From: an uncultured Clostridia bacterium
Lineage (GTDB): Bacteria; Bacillota; Clostridia; Christensenellales; UBA1242
Reading direction: 5' to 3'
Length of the DNA: 64,000 nucleotides
NCBI GenBank assembly: GCA_934772525.1
Contig: CAKVMI010000002.1
Span: 62,001-126,000, forward strand
Positions 28,154-37,386 of this stretch are shown here, one piece after another. A model generated the notes under the pieces. That model saw only the letters and a list, made by a program, of their open reading frames with translations. It had not been told where the DNA came from and did not search any database. The stretch's first letter is position 1. Every line of letters begins with the position of its first letter. Made by a program: the position numbers and the translations under genes.

Positions 28154-28170
28154 GTTTTTGAAGACGTTTT

Positions 28171-29220
28171 TTATTCTTCAACCGTGTCGGTTGTTGCACC
28201 CTCGACACCTGCAGTTTCTTGACCCTTGCACTTTGCTACAAGTTCATTTAGAATATCTGGGTTATTCACTAAATAATTTCTGGCATTTTCTCTACCTTGA
28301 CCAATCTTCTCGCCATTATAAGCAAACCATGAACCGCTTTTTTCTATAAAGCCCATTTCTGTTGCCATATCTAGCACACAACCTTCTTGACTAATACCTG
28401 CACCATAAATTATATCAAACTCTGCTGTTTTAAATGGAGGTGCAAGCTTGTTTTTTACAACCTTTACACGAGTTCTGTTACCAACCGTGTCGGAACCATC
28501 TTTTAGGGTATCTACCTTACGCACATCAAGCCTTATACTTGCATAAAACTTCAAAGCTTTACCACCTGGTGTTGTTTCTGGAGAACCAAACATTACACCA
28601 ACCTTTTCTCTTAATTGGTTAATAAATACTACGCAAGTTTTAGTCTTGTTGGTAATACCAGCAAGTTTTCTTAGGGCTTGGCTCATAAGTCTAGCTTGTA
28701 AACCTATGTGGTTATCACCCATTTCACCATCAATTTCTGCCTTTGGAGTTAGTGCTGCAACCGAGTCAATTACAACAACATCCAAAGCTCCACTCCTTAC
28801 AAGTTCTTCTGCAATTTCTAGACCTTGTTCGCCGTTATCTGGTTGCGATACATAAAGGTTTTGTAGGTCTACTCCTAGTCTTGCAGCGTATGTAGGGTCA
28901 AGAGCATGTTCGGCATCAATAAACGCGCAAGTGCCACCCGCTTTTTGTGCTTCGGCAATAATATGCAACGAAACGGTTGTTTTACCAGAAGATTCTGGTC
29001 CGTATATTTCAATAATTCTTCCCCTAGGTATACCGCCTATACCTAGTGCCATATCTAGAGTTAAGCACCCGGTAGATATAACATCTATAGGTTGAATAGA
29101 TTGGTCGCCTAGTCGCATAATAGAGCCTTTGCCATGTTGCTTTTCAATAGAGGCAATTATTTGCTCTAATGCCTTTAACTTTTCCTCTTTTGTTGTGTTC
29201 TTTTCAATTTCTTTTGCCAT
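28171..29220 (-). CDS. recA: Recombinase RecA
   Basis: A 349-residue RecA, for homologous strand exchange and activation of LexA autocleavage. Walker A GPESSGKT is near 69-76, and L1/L2 loops and the GSPETTPGGKALKF region are intact. The C-terminal tail is short and acidic (EGATTDTVEE). ATG 29220 is chosen because GGGGAG lies 7 nt upstream; a six-codon longer frame would start within that SD. It has its own promoter, overlapped by a 9-bp inverted repeat. Confidence 0.98.
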   Translation of the reverse strand: MAKEIEKNTTKEEKLKALEQIIASIEKQHGKGSIMRLGDQSIQPIDVISTGCLTLDMALGIGGIPRGRIIEIYGPESSGKTTVSLHIIAEAQKAGGTCAFIDAEHALDPTYAARLGVDLQNLYVSQPDNGEQGLEIAEELVRSGALDVVVIDSVAALTPKAEIDGEMGDNHIGLQARLMSQALRKLAGITNKTKTCVVFINQLREKVGVMFGSPETTPGGKALKFYASIRLDVRKVDTLKDGSDTVGNRTRVKVVKNKLAPPFKTAEFDIIYGAGISQEGCVLDMATEMGFIEKSGSWFAYNGEKIGQGRENARNYLVNNPDILNELVAKCKGQETAGVEGATTDTVEE

Positions 29221-29238
29221 AAAATTTCTCCCCTTCAT

Positions 29239-29271
29239 TAAGATTATAATTCAAAAATAATCTTATTTCAA
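29239..29271 (-). promoter_or_regulatory. recA promoter overlapped by a 9-bp inverted repeat
   Basis: On the minus strand, TTGAAA (29271-29266), 17 bp, TATAAT (29248-29243). TAAGATTAT (29239-29247) and ATAATCTTA (29257-29265) form a perfect 9-bp inverted repeat with a 9-bp centre. It covers the whole spacer and -10 element. The repeat does not resemble the GAAC-N4-GTTC SOS box. Confidence 0.65.
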
Positions 29272-29287
29272 CATAAATTAAAATTAT

Positions 29288-30004
29288 TTATTGTGAATTA
29301 TCTTCGCCCTTTTCTTGTACTTTTTCGCTATCCATATACTTTTCAATGGTAATTTGAGCATCGGTTATATTTGTATCGTTATCACCTCCACCAATTACAA
29401 CCTTCCATGCATTTTTGGTATAGTTAACACAAGAGAATATGCTAAATATTCCAGCAATTGCAAGTAACGCTACTCCAAAGCAACCAACGTATTCAATAGT
29501 TAAATCGGCAAACAACTTTGTGTTTTGACCATTTTTAAGTACAGCACACAATCCGCAATACAAAAATAAAATACCCAATGAAACGTCCATTAAAATAGAT
29601 TTTATTTTACCCCAAATATCTGCTGGAATAACAACTCCTTTACTTGCAGACAATTGGCGGATTGTGCTCATCCATGAATCTCTTAATAAAAATACAAGCA
29701 TTAAAACAATGGATATCCACATACTAACTACATTATACTCCGAAGTAAGTACCAAAATAAGTGCACTGGTTTGCAAAAATTTATCGGCAGAAGCATCTAA
29801 TAATTTTCCCATATCGCTTACACAATTGTATTTTCGAGCAATGTATCCGTCTAAGAAGTCGGTACAAGATGCCATCAGATAAATTACAAATGATATAAGT
29901 TTACAAACTCCCGATGGCACCAAAAATAGTGCAATAACAACCGGTGTTAAAACTATCCTTATAAATGATAAAATATTTGGTACATTTTTCATTTTTTCTT
30001 CCAT
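29288..30004 (-). CDS. pgsA: CDP-diacylglycerol-glycerol-3-phosphate phosphatidyltransferase
   Basis: A 238-residue membrane enzyme of the CDP-alcohol phosphotransferase family, making phosphatidylglycerol-phosphate. The signature DG-x2-AR-x8-G-x3-D-x3-D is complete near residues 49-73 (DGYIAR ... GKLLDASAD). About six hydrophobic helices follow. The C-terminal 35 residues, hydrophilic and acidic (GGGDNDTNITD onward), are an extension relative to the ~180-residue family norm. GGGGGA precedes the start. Operon order ftsK-rimO-pgsA-recA. Confidence 0.92.
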   Translation of the reverse strand: MEEKMKNVPNILSFIRIVLTPVVIALFLVPSGVCKLISFVIYLMASCTDFLDGYIARKYNCVSDMGKLLDASADKFLQTSALILVLTSEYNVVSMWISIVLMLVFLLRDSWMSTIRQLSASKGVVIPADIWGKIKSILMDVSLGILFLYCGLCAVLKNGQNTKLFADLTIEYVGCFGVALLAIAGIFSIFSCVNYTKNAWKVVIGGGDNDTNITDAQITIEKYMDSEKVQEKGEDNSQ

Positions 30005-30017
30005 AATCGTTTCCCCC

Positions 30018-31385
30018 TTAATCTTCTTCTACATGGCCATACAAATCATAACCTTTAACTTTATCAATGGTTACCATATAAAACTCGCCAACTTTAAGTC
30101 TTCCACCATTAGTGATAAATGTAATGGTGTCAATGTCTGGTGCTTGATACTCACTTCTACCAAATTCACGACCAGTTTCTGCGTCCACACCTTCAAATAA
30201 AACCTTAACAGTTTTACCAATTAATGATTTATTGTATTGCTTTACGATAGACTTTTGAACTTTAACGGCTTTTAATAGTCTACGTTTTTTTGTAATCTCA
30301 TCTACTTGATTTTCAAGTCTTCCAGCAACCGTTCCGTCTTCTCGTGAATATGTAAAAAATCCTACATTTGGCATTTTATATTCTTTGATAAACTTAATTA
30401 ACTCATTAAACTCTTTTTTTGTTTCGCCAGGAAAACCAAGAATAAATGTGCTTCTAATAGCAATATCTTTGTCACTCTTTCTTAACTTTTCAATAAGTCT
30501 TATAAGGTCGCCCTTTTGAACCTTTCTGTTCATAACCTTTAATATATCATTATTGCAATGCTGGAAAGGAATATCTACATAAGCACAAACTTTAGGGTTA
30601 ACCTTAATTTCATCTATTGCATCATCTGTTAAATGTTCTGGATAGCAATAAAGCAACCTTATCCATTTTAATTTTTCTAATTTACTTAATTCTATTATTA
30701 GGTCTGCTAGACGATTTCTTTTATACAAGTCTTCGCCATACTTTGCAACATCTTGAGCAACCAAAATTATTTCTTTAGCGCCATTTTCAACCAAATCTCT
30801 AGCTTCTTGCATAACGCTTTCAAATTCTCTAGACCTATATCTTCCTCTAATATACGGAATTAGACAATATGAGCAGAAGTTATCACATCCATCGGCAATC
30901 TTTAAATAAGCAAAGTAAGATGGCGTTGTAATTACCCTACCGCTTTCTATAGAATCAACATTGTAGTTATCGCTAACTTGGATGATATCTCCAGCATCAG
31001 GGTCTTTATAAAATTTTTTAATAACATCGGATATTTGCTTGTAGTCATTAGTTCCCATAAATATATCAACTTCTGGGAAGTCATTTCGTAAGTCGTTCAG
31101 CCTAAATTGTGGGAAACAACCAGTCACTACCAAGCACGTACATCTACCAGTCTTTCTATAAGAAGTCATCTCCTCAATCGTTCTATAAGACTCATCTCTA
31201 CTAGATTTTATAAATGCACAAGTATTAACAATTATAATATCCGCATCACTAGGGTCAGCAACAAAATTTACGCCATCTGTCTGCAAATATGTCATCATAT
31301 TTTCGGTATCAATACGATTTTTATCGCACCCAAGCGAAACAACACCAACTTGTAAACCTTTTAAATCATTTTGTTTTGTTTTCAT
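30018..31385 (-). CDS. rimO: Ribosomal protein S12 methylthiotransferase RimO
   Basis: A 455-residue radical-SAM methylthiotransferase, paralogous to MiaB, that modifies an Asp of ribosomal protein S12. The N-terminal cysteines are in SLGCDKN, NTCAFI and VTGCFPQ. The radical-SAM motif is CDNFCSYC near 163-170, followed by IPYIRGRYRSR, which distinguishes RimO from MiaB. A C-terminal TRAM domain is present. AAAGGA is the SD. It lies between ftsK and pgsA, 12-13 nt from each. Confidence 0.95.
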   Translation of the reverse strand: MKTKQNDLKGLQVGVVSLGCDKNRIDTENMMTYLQTDGVNFVADPSDADIIIVNTCAFIKSSRDESYRTIEEMTSYRKTGRCTCLVVTGCFPQFRLNDLRNDFPEVDIFMGTNDYKQISDVIKKFYKDPDAGDIIQVSDNYNVDSIESGRVITTPSYFAYLKIADGCDNFCSYCLIPYIRGRYRSREFESVMQEARDLVENGAKEIILVAQDVAKYGEDLYKRNRLADLIIELSKLEKLKWIRLLYCYPEHLTDDAIDEIKVNPKVCAYVDIPFQHCNNDILKVMNRKVQKGDLIRLIEKLRKSDKDIAIRSTFILGFPGETKKEFNELIKFIKEYKMPNVGFFTYSREDGTVAGRLENQVDEITKKRRLLKAVKVQKSIVKQYNKSLIGKTVKVLFEGVDAETGREFGRSEYQAPDIDTITFITNGGRLKVGEFYMVTIDKVKGYDLYGHVEED

Positions 31386-31397
31386 ATATTTTTTCCT

Positions 31398-34259
31398 TTA
31401 ATTCACATCATCACCAAATTTTTCATTAAATTCTGCCATCGTCATATAAACCGTTCTAAGTTTACTTCCGTTACCCGGCGAAATATAGCCCGCAAGTTCC
31501 ATTTGGTCAATAATTCTTGCCGCTCTTGCGTAACCTACCCTAAATCTTCGTTGTACCATATTAATAGACGCTCCGCCGGTTTCTATGCAAAGTTTTAAAG
31601 CCGATGGCAACAGTTCGTCTTGATCTGGGTTTTGAGGGTCGTATGCAGAACTATCAGGAGATTGAACCTCTTGCTTTGGATCAGACAATATTTCTTTTTC
31701 TAGTTCTTCATCAAAATAAGTGTCATTGTGGTCTTTAATATACTCTACAACCTTTCTTACTTCGTCCATATCCATAAAGCCACCTTGCAAACGAATGGTT
31801 GCATTAGAGTCTTGTGCAGAAAGTAGCATATCCCCATAACCCAAAAGTTTTTCTGCACCTGTTTCGTCCAAAATAACTCTTGAATCAATTGAACTGCCAA
31901 GACTAAGAGCAACTCTTGTAGGTAAATTGTTTTTAATAGTACCCGTAATAATATCGGCAGATGGTCTTTGAGTTGCAATCATCATATGGATACCACTAGC
32001 TCGACCAAGCTGAGCAAGTCTTGCAATCTTTTCCTCTACTTCTTTTTTACCTACCATCATAAGGTCGGCAAGCTCGTCAATTACAATTACAAGATAAGCC
32101 ATTTGTTCTTCTTCGTGAGTTTCGGTTACAACCTTTAAATGGTTAAAATCTTGTATGTTTTGCACTTGATATTGTTGCAACTTTTTAAATCTGCGTTCCA
32201 TTTCTTTTACTGCCCAACCCAATGCATTAATGGCCTTATCACATTCACAAACGGCGTGCGGAATCATCATGTGTGGCATACCACTATATCTGGTAAACTC
32301 AACCCTCTTTGGGTCTATCATAATAAACCTTAATTGAGATGGAGAACACTTGTACATCATACTCAAAATCAATGTGTGTAAAAATACTGATTTACCAGAA
32401 CCAGTAGAACCTGCAATAAGCATATGTACTAGTTTTGGAAGCGACTTAACAACTACTTCTCCCGAAATACTTTTACCAATAGCCATTGGAAGGTTTACGG
32501 TAGAATTTTGAAATTCTTTACTTTCTAGCATTTCTCTTAGACCAACAAAACTACGTTTGTCGTTTGCGACTTCTACACCAACGGCATTTTTGCCAGGGAT
32601 AGGTGCTTCAATTCTTACACCACCCTTACTCATTAAAACCGCCGCAATATCGCTATCGTATGATAATATCTTTTTTACACTAGTACCATACGGCATACTA
32701 AGTTCGTACTGAGTAACTGTTGGACCCCTTACTACACTTGTAACTTTTGCATCAATATTGAAACTGCTTAAAACTTGTTCTAGTGCAGCGCTCTTTTTTT
32801 CATAGTCTCCGCCGTAAGAACTTTCGTCATCAGAATGGTAATCTAAAATAGATGTTGGTGGTGGGCAATATTTTCTATCCTTTTCTTGCTTATAATTTTT
32901 TGGTTTTGCAACACCCAACGAAAGCTGTTCTGGTTGCATCTTTGGAGCAGAATCAAAAAATCTTTTTGCGGGACTATCAAAAACTTCAGTATCACGATTT
33001 TGTCTTGTGCTTCTAGCATTTTCAGTGCTACCAAACGCCTTAAATGGACTATTATTAAATGCGTTGTCATCACGTCTTCTAGACCTAGTTTCGTCTGTAC
33101 CCGTATAAGATGATTCTGCATTTTCATCACTTTCATCGGAATAATTATCTGTGCTATTTAGCGTTTCATTCGCCCATGCAGGAGTTTCAATATCATCATC
33201 TACATTAATGTTTTCATCGTCGCTACCATAATTAACAACACCATCTTCTTCATTGTCCGAATTTTCTTCACCATATCCCGAGTTATATTCTGAACTATAG
33301 TTATCGGTATTATCTTGATAATCGTAATTTGTTTCGCTATCTGTGTCGTTGCCATTATAACTATAAGAACTGCTTTGTGTATACGAGTAATTTGAGTTAT
33401 CTTGACTACCCTTGCCGTGCATAAATTTTTGTGGAACATATGGATAATTTATATATTCTTGCACACTCGAAAATTTATGCGGGTCATAACTAGACTTTGC
33501 TTTATCGTCGTTAGAAAGATTGTCATCATTTTCATTGTAATAATTATCGTTTTGATTTACATAGTTATCGCTAAAATTAAATGTTTCGTTTTGAACATCA
33601 CTTTCGTCATCTTCCATATCTTCGTCATCAAAACTAGTGTTTGGTTGGTCTTTTTCTAATAGTTCTCCAATACTTGTATTCTGAGCATTACTTTCTTCAA
33701 TCTCGTTCCTATTTAAAACCTTTTGCTTACGCTTTAAATAATCTAAACTTCTAATATTTAAGTAATAATCTAGAGTAAGCGCAGAAACAATTATTAACGC
33801 TATTGCAAATACAATACACGCCCCAACCGAACTTAATATACACATAAATGGGTATGTAAAAATGCTAGTAATTACTCCACCTACAGTTATTCCAGATTCA
33901 TACGTTATAACGCTTTTTAAAAACGCAAAATAATTAGAAAAATGTACGCCTTGGCTTTTTGCAAAGCTAGAAACAAAAATGGTATGTAAAAGCAAATTTA
34001 AACTAACGGCAATACAAATAATATATGACAAGTTTTTGCTGGTCATATTAAACTTCATATTTAGTGCTTTTGCAATAAGTATAAGAATTAACAAAATCAT
34101 TATTGGATAAAATAATATTCCAAATATACCTAGTATATAATTGGTTATTTTTTGCAAACCACTGAAAAATGTCAAAATAGTAACAAGCCCTAAAACGCCC
34201 GCCACTATTATATCCTTCCACTTAATTTCCTTTTTGACTTTTCTTTGATTGTAATACAC
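31398..34259 (-). CDS. ftsK: DNA translocase FtsK/SpoIIIE
   Basis: A 953-residue hexameric DNA pump coupling chromosome segregation to division or sporulation. The N-terminal four-helix membrane domain spans about 15-175. A long acidic Asn/Ser/Tyr-rich linker spans about 190-450. The RecA-like motor has Walker A GSTGSGKS near 620 and Walker B VIVIDELADLMM, plus GIHMMIATQRPS. A C-terminal gamma winged-helix domain contains RRFRVGYARAARIIDQME. The start is a GTG at 34259 with GGGAG 11 nt upstream. The linker is unusually long and repetitive. FtsK and SpoIIIE cannot be separated by sequence here. Confidence 0.93.
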   Translation of the reverse strand: MYYNQRKVKKEIKWKDIIVAGVLGLVTILTFFSGLQKITNYILGIFGILFYPIMILLILILIAKALNMKFNMTSKNLSYIICIAVSLNLLLHTIFVSSFAKSQGVHFSNYFAFLKSVITYESGITVGGVITSIFTYPFMCILSSVGACIVFAIALIIVSALTLDYYLNIRSLDYLKRKQKVLNRNEIEESNAQNTSIGELLEKDQPNTSFDDEDMEDDESDVQNETFNFSDNYVNQNDNYYNENDDNLSNDDKAKSSYDPHKFSSVQEYINYPYVPQKFMHGKGSQDNSNYSYTQSSSYSYNGNDTDSETNYDYQDNTDNYSSEYNSGYGEENSDNEEDGVVNYGSDDENINVDDDIETPAWANETLNSTDNYSDESDENAESSYTGTDETRSRRRDDNAFNNSPFKAFGSTENARSTRQNRDTEVFDSPAKRFFDSAPKMQPEQLSLGVAKPKNYKQEKDRKYCPPPTSILDYHSDDESSYGGDYEKKSAALEQVLSSFNIDAKVTSVVRGPTVTQYELSMPYGTSVKKILSYDSDIAAVLMSKGGVRIEAPIPGKNAVGVEVANDKRSFVGLREMLESKEFQNSTVNLPMAIGKSISGEVVVKSLPKLVHMLIAGSTGSGKSVFLHTLILSMMYKCSPSQLRFIMIDPKRVEFTRYSGMPHMMIPHAVCECDKAINALGWAVKEMERRFKKLQQYQVQNIQDFNHLKVVTETHEEEQMAYLVIVIDELADLMMVGKKEVEEKIARLAQLGRASGIHMMIATQRPSADIITGTIKNNLPTRVALSLGSSIDSRVILDETGAEKLLGYGDMLLSAQDSNATIRLQGGFMDMDEVRKVVEYIKDHNDTYFDEELEKEILSDPKQEVQSPDSSAYDPQNPDQDELLPSALKLCIETGGASINMVQRRFRVGYARAARIIDQMELAGYISPGNGSKLRTVYMTMAEFNEKFGDDVN

Positions 34260-34363
34260 TTACAAAATATCTCCCAAATCCTTTATTTTCACTAACTTTT
34301 ACCAGTTTATTTTATCATAATTACTTATAAAAAAGCAAATAAATAAATCAATATTAAAGCACT

Positions 34364-35596
34364 TTATTCTACTATTGAAATATGCATATTGTCTAGGTTT
34401 ACATACCTTCTAAAAACTTCCTCGCATTCTTCTTTTGTTATGCTTTTAATTTCTTCTATATTTTCTTCGGGGTCTTTTAGTGTTCCATTATACGAAAGGT
34501 AAGAAATATTTAAATATGGGTCATCTTGTTTCATTAAATATGTATTAAGCAGTACACTTTTTGCCGTATCGAACTCTTCTTCAGTTATGCCATTTTGTAA
34601 TATATTGGTAATTTCATTTTTTACAGCTTCTATTGCAAGTTCCCTATTCTTTTTAGTTGTAGAAAAATCTAGAAGCATAAAACCATTGTTTTTATATGTA
34701 TATGTATCGGTATAAATGCTATAGCAAAGCGACATTTCGTTTCTAAGTTTCGTAAATAACCTAGAACTCATACTACCGCCAAGCACAAAGTTTGTTATTG
34801 CAAACTTCTTTTGGTCTAAGTCGCTGGTTGCGTCCATAATATACATACCCATCATTACGTTAGATTGAAACAAATCTTTTTTGTTTACAACAATATTTGC
34901 TTTTCTTGTAATGTTTGGTAGATAACTTTTAATTATTTTATCTTGTGTATTTATTTCTACAAAACGGTCTACAAAATACTTTTGCACCAACCCCTTTATG
35001 TAATCAAAATCAAAGTCACCAATTACTGCAACGATTGTATTTTCTGGAATATAGTGTGTGTTTCTAAATTCAATTAGTTCATCCCTTGTAACTTTTTTTA
35101 GTAGTTCTGGGTCTCCTGCTATATCACAACCCATTGGAGTGTTACTATACATACTTTCAATTAATTTATCAAAAGCAAATCTTGATGGGTCATCTGCACA
35201 CATTTTAATCTCTTCTATTATAACATTCTTTTCTTTTTCAAGCCCAACACTATCAAAAACGCTATCAAAAAGCATTGATGAAAACAACTCACACATTTTC
35301 TCAACATTAAATTTAGGGAATTTTGATGTAAATTTTGTAAACTCGGTTGATGTACTTGCATTAGTATTAGCACAAATTTTATTAAATTCTACCGATAATT
35401 GTTCTTGCGAGTATTTATTTGTACCCTTAAAAAGTGAGTGCTCGAGCAAATGAGCAAGCCCTTGGGGTGTGCTCTCATTTTCACTACCGGTTAATACATT
35501 TATACTAAGCGATGCTTTAACTTTTCCGTCATCCGCTTTTACAAAAGCAAGTCTTAACCCATTTGGATATGTGTATAAAATTCCTTTATTATTCAT
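34364..35596 (-). CDS. M16-family metallopeptidase (active subunit)
   Basis: A 410-residue pitrilysin/insulinase-type peptidase. The zinc motif HLLEH (inside GLAHLLEHSLFKG, near 46-58) is intact, with the downstream glutamate in NVIIEEIKM. The M16 C-terminal domain follows (HYIPENTIVAVIGDFD, then a second ferredoxin-like lobe). It is YmfH-like. It starts 2 nt after the stop of an inactive M16 paralogue with GGGAG as SD, implying a heterodimer as for YmfF/YmfH or mitochondrial processing peptidase. The substrate is unknown. Confidence 0.9.
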   Translation of the reverse strand: MNNKGILYTYPNGLRLAFVKADDGKVKASLSINVLTGSENESTPQGLAHLLEHSLFKGTNKYSQEQLSVEFNKICANTNASTSTEFTKFTSKFPKFNVEKMCELFSSMLFDSVFDSVGLEKEKNVIIEEIKMCADDPSRFAFDKLIESMYSNTPMGCDIAGDPELLKKVTRDELIEFRNTHYIPENTIVAVIGDFDFDYIKGLVQKYFVDRFVEINTQDKIIKSYLPNITRKANIVVNKKDLFQSNVMMGMYIMDATSDLDQKKFAITNFVLGGSMSSRLFTKLRNEMSLCYSIYTDTYTYKNNGFMLLDFSTTKKNRELAIEAVKNEITNILQNGITEEEFDTAKSVLLNTYLMKQDDPYLNISYLSYNGTLKDPEENIEEIKSITKEECEEVFRRYVNLDNMHISIVE

Positions 35597-35598
35597 AT

Positions 35599-36873
35599 TT
35601 ATCTCCCTCTAGTTAATCTAAATGCGTCAAATTCTTTATCAATTCTACCAAGTGCAACCACTACCATTTCGTTAAAGTCTAATGTTACAGAACAAGCTGT
35701 GTGAAAATTTTCGTAACTTAACCCCGCAATTTGATTTAATTCAGCATCTAAATCAAACAACTTATCCTTTAAAAATAACATTTTGTTATATCTTATTGCC
35801 ATAGCTGACGGCATCGTATGATATAACGCAACTTCGGTTTTGTACATATTTATAAGACTATCAAATTCGGCTTTTGTAATTTGCTCACTTTTAAAATTGA
35901 TTAATGAAGATACTACTTTTTCATAGATATTTTCGGCTTTTTCACTATCTACTGCAAATGATATTAAAATATGGCTATTGTTTTTAAATTGCACAACTTT
36001 TGTTTCAACACCATACACCCCAGCCGTTTCTTTCAATTGTATCCTAAGATATAAATTTAAGTATTTTTCTAAGATTTTAGAATATTTATAACCAGTTGAT
36101 TCATGCGGAGCAGTTGGAAAACTTATTTGAAACCTTGTTTGGTTTAATGGCTTATTTTTTGCAATAAAAATAGGTTCTGCTGGAATAACTGTTGGTGTTG
36201 ATTTTATCTTTCTCCTCCCCGATTGCTCTATAGTCTTTATATAAAAATAGCTATTAAGGTACCCCTTTAATAAATCCATCGCGTAATCTAAAGATTTTTC
36301 GGTTGATTTACAAATCAATGTAATATCACCAACCACCGAAACTAGGATATTTTCGGGCATTATACTACTTGATAAAAATTCTCGTACATCTTGAAGCGTA
36401 ATTGAATAAATTGTTCTTTCACTACCAAGAATAGTTGTCGAAAGATTTGTACCCTTATACATATACTTTTGAGTAAGATTAAAAAGTTGTGCCATAGGAT
36501 TAAAGCTTTCTTTTTCTATTTCTTGCGAGATTTTAAATTGCTCACGCTCAAGACTTGCTTGCTTTGGAAAAAAACTAAAAACACATCCCGAAATTGCCTT
36601 TAGTACAAATTCTGTCGCTTCTGGCTGACAAGAAACCGTAATTTCAATATGTTCAAAATCGGTTTTTGTTTCTACGATTGCACCAACCGTAGACACTTCG
36701 GATAATAATTCCGCCCTAATTAATCTTTCAACCAAATGCGAAATGCCAGATTTGCTTTTAGGTTCCAATTCTGCACCGGTACAAATACTTACGGATACAC
36801 TAACTATACGACATTCTACATTACATATAACAGCCCTAAATTTATTAGGGAATGAAATTAAACTATGTTCCAT
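35599..36873 (-). CDS. M16-family peptidase-like protein (catalytically inactive partner)
   Basis: A 424-residue M16 fold protein of the YmfF type. The position of the HxxEH motif reads HLVER (in GISHLVERLI near 46), so the second zinc-binding His is missing and the protein should be inactive. The rest of the M16 pattern is retained, including ILVSVVGDI and a C-terminal substrate-binding half. It is encoded immediately before the active paralogue, under a promoter at 36908-36937 and with AGGAG as SD. It most likely acts as the structural, substrate-binding partner. Confidence 0.85.
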   Translation of the reverse strand: MEHSLISFPNKFRAVICNVECRIVSVSVSICTGAELEPKSKSGISHLVERLIRAELLSEVSTVGAIVETKTDFEHIEITVSCQPEATEFVLKAISGCVFSFFPKQASLEREQFKISQEIEKESFNPMAQLFNLTQKYMYKGTNLSTTILGSERTIYSITLQDVREFLSSSIMPENILVSVVGDITLICKSTEKSLDYAMDLLKGYLNSYFYIKTIEQSGRRKIKSTPTVIPAEPIFIAKNKPLNQTRFQISFPTAPHESTGYKYSKILEKYLNLYLRIQLKETAGVYGVETKVVQFKNNSHILISFAVDSEKAENIYEKVVSSLINFKSEQITKAEFDSLINMYKTEVALYHTMPSAMAIRYNKMLFLKDKLFDLDAELNQIAGLSYENFHTACSVTLDFNEMVVVALGRIDKEFDAFRLTRGR

Positions 36874-36907
36874 ACTTTCTCCTAAGTTAAAAGAGTTTCT
36901 TTAATTA

Positions 36908-36937
36908 ATTATAACCTAATTTAATCGAAAATTACAA
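36908..36937 (-). promoter_or_regulatory. Promoter of the M16 pair
   Basis: On the minus strand, TTGTAA (36937-36932), 18 bp, TATAAT (36913-36908). Confidence 0.55.
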
Positions 36938-37346
36938 ATAAATAATATTAAAAAATATAATAACTAGGACTATTTGACTATAATTAAACCTATTAAAATT
37001 TAACTGTTAAATTAACCTTTTTCTAAAAAAGTTAGGTTATCGTGTTTTATCCTTAAATTTTCAATACAAAAAGCAAACGGATTTTATTTTACCATAAAAA
37101 GGCTCATTCATTAAAATGAGCCACCTATTATAACAATAGGTGATCATTTTTAGGTTATCTATTTTTAAAAAAATCCCTTTAAAAGTTATCCATTTTTTAA
37201 AAGGTTCCCTTGTTTTTTACCAATATCCGCCCAAAATGAGAATTGAAATGAAGTGAAATGCCCCTAAGTTACCCAACTTTTAACGTCCACTTCAAAGCAA
37301 TTCTTTTTTTTGTTTTCATTTTTTTATACACTGCATACAATTTTTA
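36938..37346. other. Gene-free region with paired hairpins and imperfect direct repeats
   Basis: No gene seen. Two adjacent perfect 8-bp hairpins lie at 37101-37122 (GGCTCATT/AATGAGCC) and 37122-37142 (CACCTATT/AATAGGTG). The first is followed on the minus strand by TTTTT, so it can act as a terminator. Two imperfect ~24-nt direct repeats of the form GTTATCYATTTTTWAAAA start near 37154 and 37184, 30 bp apart, with a weaker third copy near 37035. The function is unknown; a small RNA is possible. Confidence 0.55.
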
Positions 37347-37349
37347 CTG

Positions 37350-37386
37350 CACAAAAAAAGCACATTTGACCTTAAATGTACTTTTA
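37350..37386 (-). terminator. Terminator of the NUDIX gene
   Basis: Minus-strand AAAGTACATTT (37384-37374) pairs with AAATGTGCTTT (37367-37357), with one G-U pair, and is followed by a T7 run. It begins at the stop codon. Confidence 0.8.

Noticed and set aside
28158..28181. recA terminator
   Set aside because: The 7-bp hairpin straddles the stop codon and is followed by AAAACTTG rather than a T-run; it is not a standard intrinsic terminator.
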